Source: Sutcliffiella horikoshii (GTDB taxonomy: Bacteria; Bacillota; Bacilli; Bacillales; Bacillaceae_I). Taken from it: a stretch of 64,000 bases of DNA. The stretch is taken from contig NZ_RXZI01000007.1 in the NCBI RefSeq assembly GCF_021991925.1, forward strand, positions 1 to 64,000, read 5' to 3'. The position numbers were made by a program, and so were the translations under genes. Below the pieces are notes generated by a model, which saw nothing but the letters and a program-made list of their open reading frames with translations, was not told the DNA's origin and made no database searches. This document shows positions 62,825-64,000 of this stretch, piece after piece. Every line of letters begins with the position of its first letter. Position 1 is the first letter of the stretch.

Positions 62825-63573
62825 GTCAGAAATGCGAGTTAGTGTTGGACTATTTCAACGGTCACCTAACACAAACAGAGAGAGAAGAATTCGAACAGCA
62901 CTTAGCCACCTGTCAGGAATGTCAGGAAGAATTGATGGAACTTCAAGATCTTTTAGGAGATGTTGCCCTTGTGTCAGAGCAGGCCTCACCCCCACCAGAA
63001 ATGAAAAAGCGAATTTTGGATAATGTATATGCTGAAGACGTGAAACCTGAACAAACTATTGTTACACCGATTGCTTCTAAAAAGGAAGTCGTGGAAACAC
63101 CTATTATAAAAAATACGGCTTCAGGGAAACCTTGGCTAACCACGTTGCTTGCCGCATCACTCTTGCTTTCATTGATTGGGAACGGCTACCTGATGATGCA
63201 AAACGACGAAGGAAGTGACTTAGCTGCTGAAGAACTGAAAGAACCTGATAACGTAGTTACGTTGCAGCCATCAGATGCTGCAGGCAGTGGGTTTGCAGCA
63301 CTTTTCCAACAAGAACAGGCACTCTCTGTCATGATCCAAACGCAAGACTTACCTGAACTGACCGGCAACGAAGTGTATCAGGTATGGCTGTTGAAGGACG
63401 GCGCACCAATACCTGCAGGCGACTTTACTATTGATGATCAAGGAAAAGGCTATGTGTTTCATAACATTGAAGAAACGACAACTGAAGATTGGGATACCAT
63501 TGCGATTACGTTAGAACCTCAGAGTGGGAATGAATTGCCTGAAGGGGAGATTCATCTTTCTGGGGGATTGTGA
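62821..63573 (+). CDS. Anti-sigma factor, zinc-finger/RskA type
   Basis: A 250-residue one-pass membrane protein. The cytoplasmic anti-sigma part has the zinc motif H-x3-C-x2-C (EQHLATCQECQEEL, about 26-37). A membrane helix WLTTLLAASLLLSLIGNGYLM (about 102-122) is followed by an outside RskA-type domain (LPELTGNEVYQVWLLKDGAPIPAG; DTIAITLEPQSG). It should hold the sigma factor at the membrane until a signal triggers release. Overlaps the sigma gene by 4 nt; GGAGGGGG before the ATG. Confidence 0.92.
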   Translation: MSQKCELVLDYFNGHLTQTEREEFEQHLATCQECQEELMELQDLLGDVALVSEQASPPPEMKKRILDNVYAEDVKPEQTIVTPIASKKEVVETPIIKNTASGKPWLTTLLAASLLLSLIGNGYLMMQNDEGSDLAAEELKEPDNVVTLQPSDAAGSGFAALFQQEQALSVMIQTQDLPELTGNEVYQVWLLKDGAPIPAGDFTIDDQGKGYVFHNIEETTTEDWDTIAITLEPQSGNELPEGEIHLSGGL

Positions 63574-63685
63574 GGAGGGAAGACCTCTAGCGGATGAAAT
63601 TTCAGAATCTCAGGTCTTTATAACCCCTATGAAGACTTCTGTTAACCAAAAAACTTGGTGCACAGGTCTTCATTGGTCAAAATCA

Positions 63686-63736
63686 AAAGTTAAAGCTCGG
63701 AGCACATCTACCTTAGTGCCCCGAGCTTTAACTTTG
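63686..63736. terminator. Bidirectional terminator
   Basis: Long stem AAAGTTAAAGCTCGGAGCAC / GTGCCCCGAGCTTTAACTTT with a 10-11 nt loop, between the anti-sigma gene and the convergent peptidase gene. Confidence 0.85.
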
Positions 63737-63737
63737 T

Positions 63738-64000
63738 TTATTCGTCGCTTTCCTCACCTTGTCTGGTATTCTGGAAAGGTAGTGTTTCCCAAAAACTTGT
63801 ATCAACAGTATTAATAGAACCATCAGCAATAGCTCTCACAGTTGAATCTAGCGTATTCACGGTCTGCTTAATCAAGTATCCATTACTCTTTTGCCCAAGA
63901 ACCGCGGTTGGATTTGTATGGTCGGACATGCCGCGCATTTCAAACAATAATGTCGCGATATTATACCTCGAAGCAATTCCATTTCGACCAATGTTGTCCG
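63738..64000 (-). CDS. M14-like zinc peptidase, C-terminal part (cut by window end)
   Basis: The frame is open from 64000 to the stop at 63738, about 87 residues visible: DNIGRNGIASRYNIATLLFE then MRGMSDHTNPTAVLGQKSNG, YLIKQTVNTLDSTVRAIADG and a ~25-residue tail. TLLFEMRG resembles the catalytic-Glu strand near the C-terminus of M14 carboxypeptidases, and NIGRNGI the preceding block. The zinc-ligand region is beyond the window, so the assignment is tentative. Confidence 0.6.
   Translation of the reverse strand, partial: DNIGRNGIASRYNIATLLFEMRGMSDHTNPTAVLGQKSNGYLIKQTVNTLDSTVRAIADGSINTVDTSFWETLPFQNTRQGEESDE

Noticed and set aside
63524-63814. ORF of 96 codons at the end of the anti-sigma gene
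   Set aside because: Overlaps the anti-sigma C-terminus, the terminator hairpin and the antisense of the peptidase gene.

Overview
The window is chromosomal DNA from a spore-forming member of the Bacillaceae. Evidence for this is an SspE-type gamma SASP, SspK, a Spo0M-like protein, the B. subtilis block ygaE-ygaD-ygaC-ygaB-sspE-fabL-yfhS-mutY-yfhP-yfhJ-sspK-yfhH-recX-yfhF-yfhE-yfhD in nearly conserved order, strong GGAGG ribosome binding sites, frequent TTG/GTG starts, and comQXPA, T-box and GlcT-type control. Low-to-moderate G+C fits this. I cannot name the species. No rRNA, true tRNA, CRISPR array, prophage or insertion sequence was found.

Layout. 0.3-16 kb is the conserved ygaE-to-yfhD housekeeping and sporulation block, with an amidohydrolase and a GNAT acetyltransferase inserted; the GNAT gene has a long structured leader. 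16-20.5 kb holds a DoxX gene with two Rex-like operators, a cluster of DnaA-box-like sequences, a gluconate-kinase-like FGGY kinase, and an NhaC-type antiporter behind a T-box. 20.6-29 kb is a signalling region: an orphan histidine kinase and an RsbK/RsbM/RsbY-like module (hybrid kinase, CheR methyltransferase, response-regulator PP2C phosphatase). Two divergent sigma-B-like promoters lie in this region, but no sigB is in the window. 29.5-34.7 kb holds a SWIM/SNF2 helicase with a DUF2161 putative nuclease, and an HTH/vWA divergent pair. 34.7-43.5 kb contains phoX-tatA-tatC, an amidase with a divergent permease, a half-length Spo0M-like gene and a secreted CpdB-type nucleotidase.

43.7-51.4 kb is the most striking accessory region. 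A lactococcin-972-type bacteriocin gene with its ABC exporter/immunity genes is divergent from a complete comQXPA quorum-sensing locus. The shared intergenic space carries five CCGAAA/TTTCGG half-sites laid out like a ComA operator, so the bacteriocin is probably quorum controlled. 52-58.5 kb is a sugar operon: GH13_18 phosphorylase, glycerate kinase, sodium:solute symporter, an unknown gene and a CdaR-type regulator. The enzyme pairing points to glucosylglycerate catabolism. 58.8-62 kb is ptsG-glcT with a recognisable RAT/terminator leader. 62.2-63.6 kb is an ECF sigma/RskA-type anti-sigma pair. An M14-like peptidase gene runs off the right edge.

Several intergenic spaces hold short arrays of degenerate repeats with an exact 20- or 21-nt period (three sequence families at five loci). 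There are also known-looking dispersed Bacillaceae repeats. I know of no description of the phased arrays.
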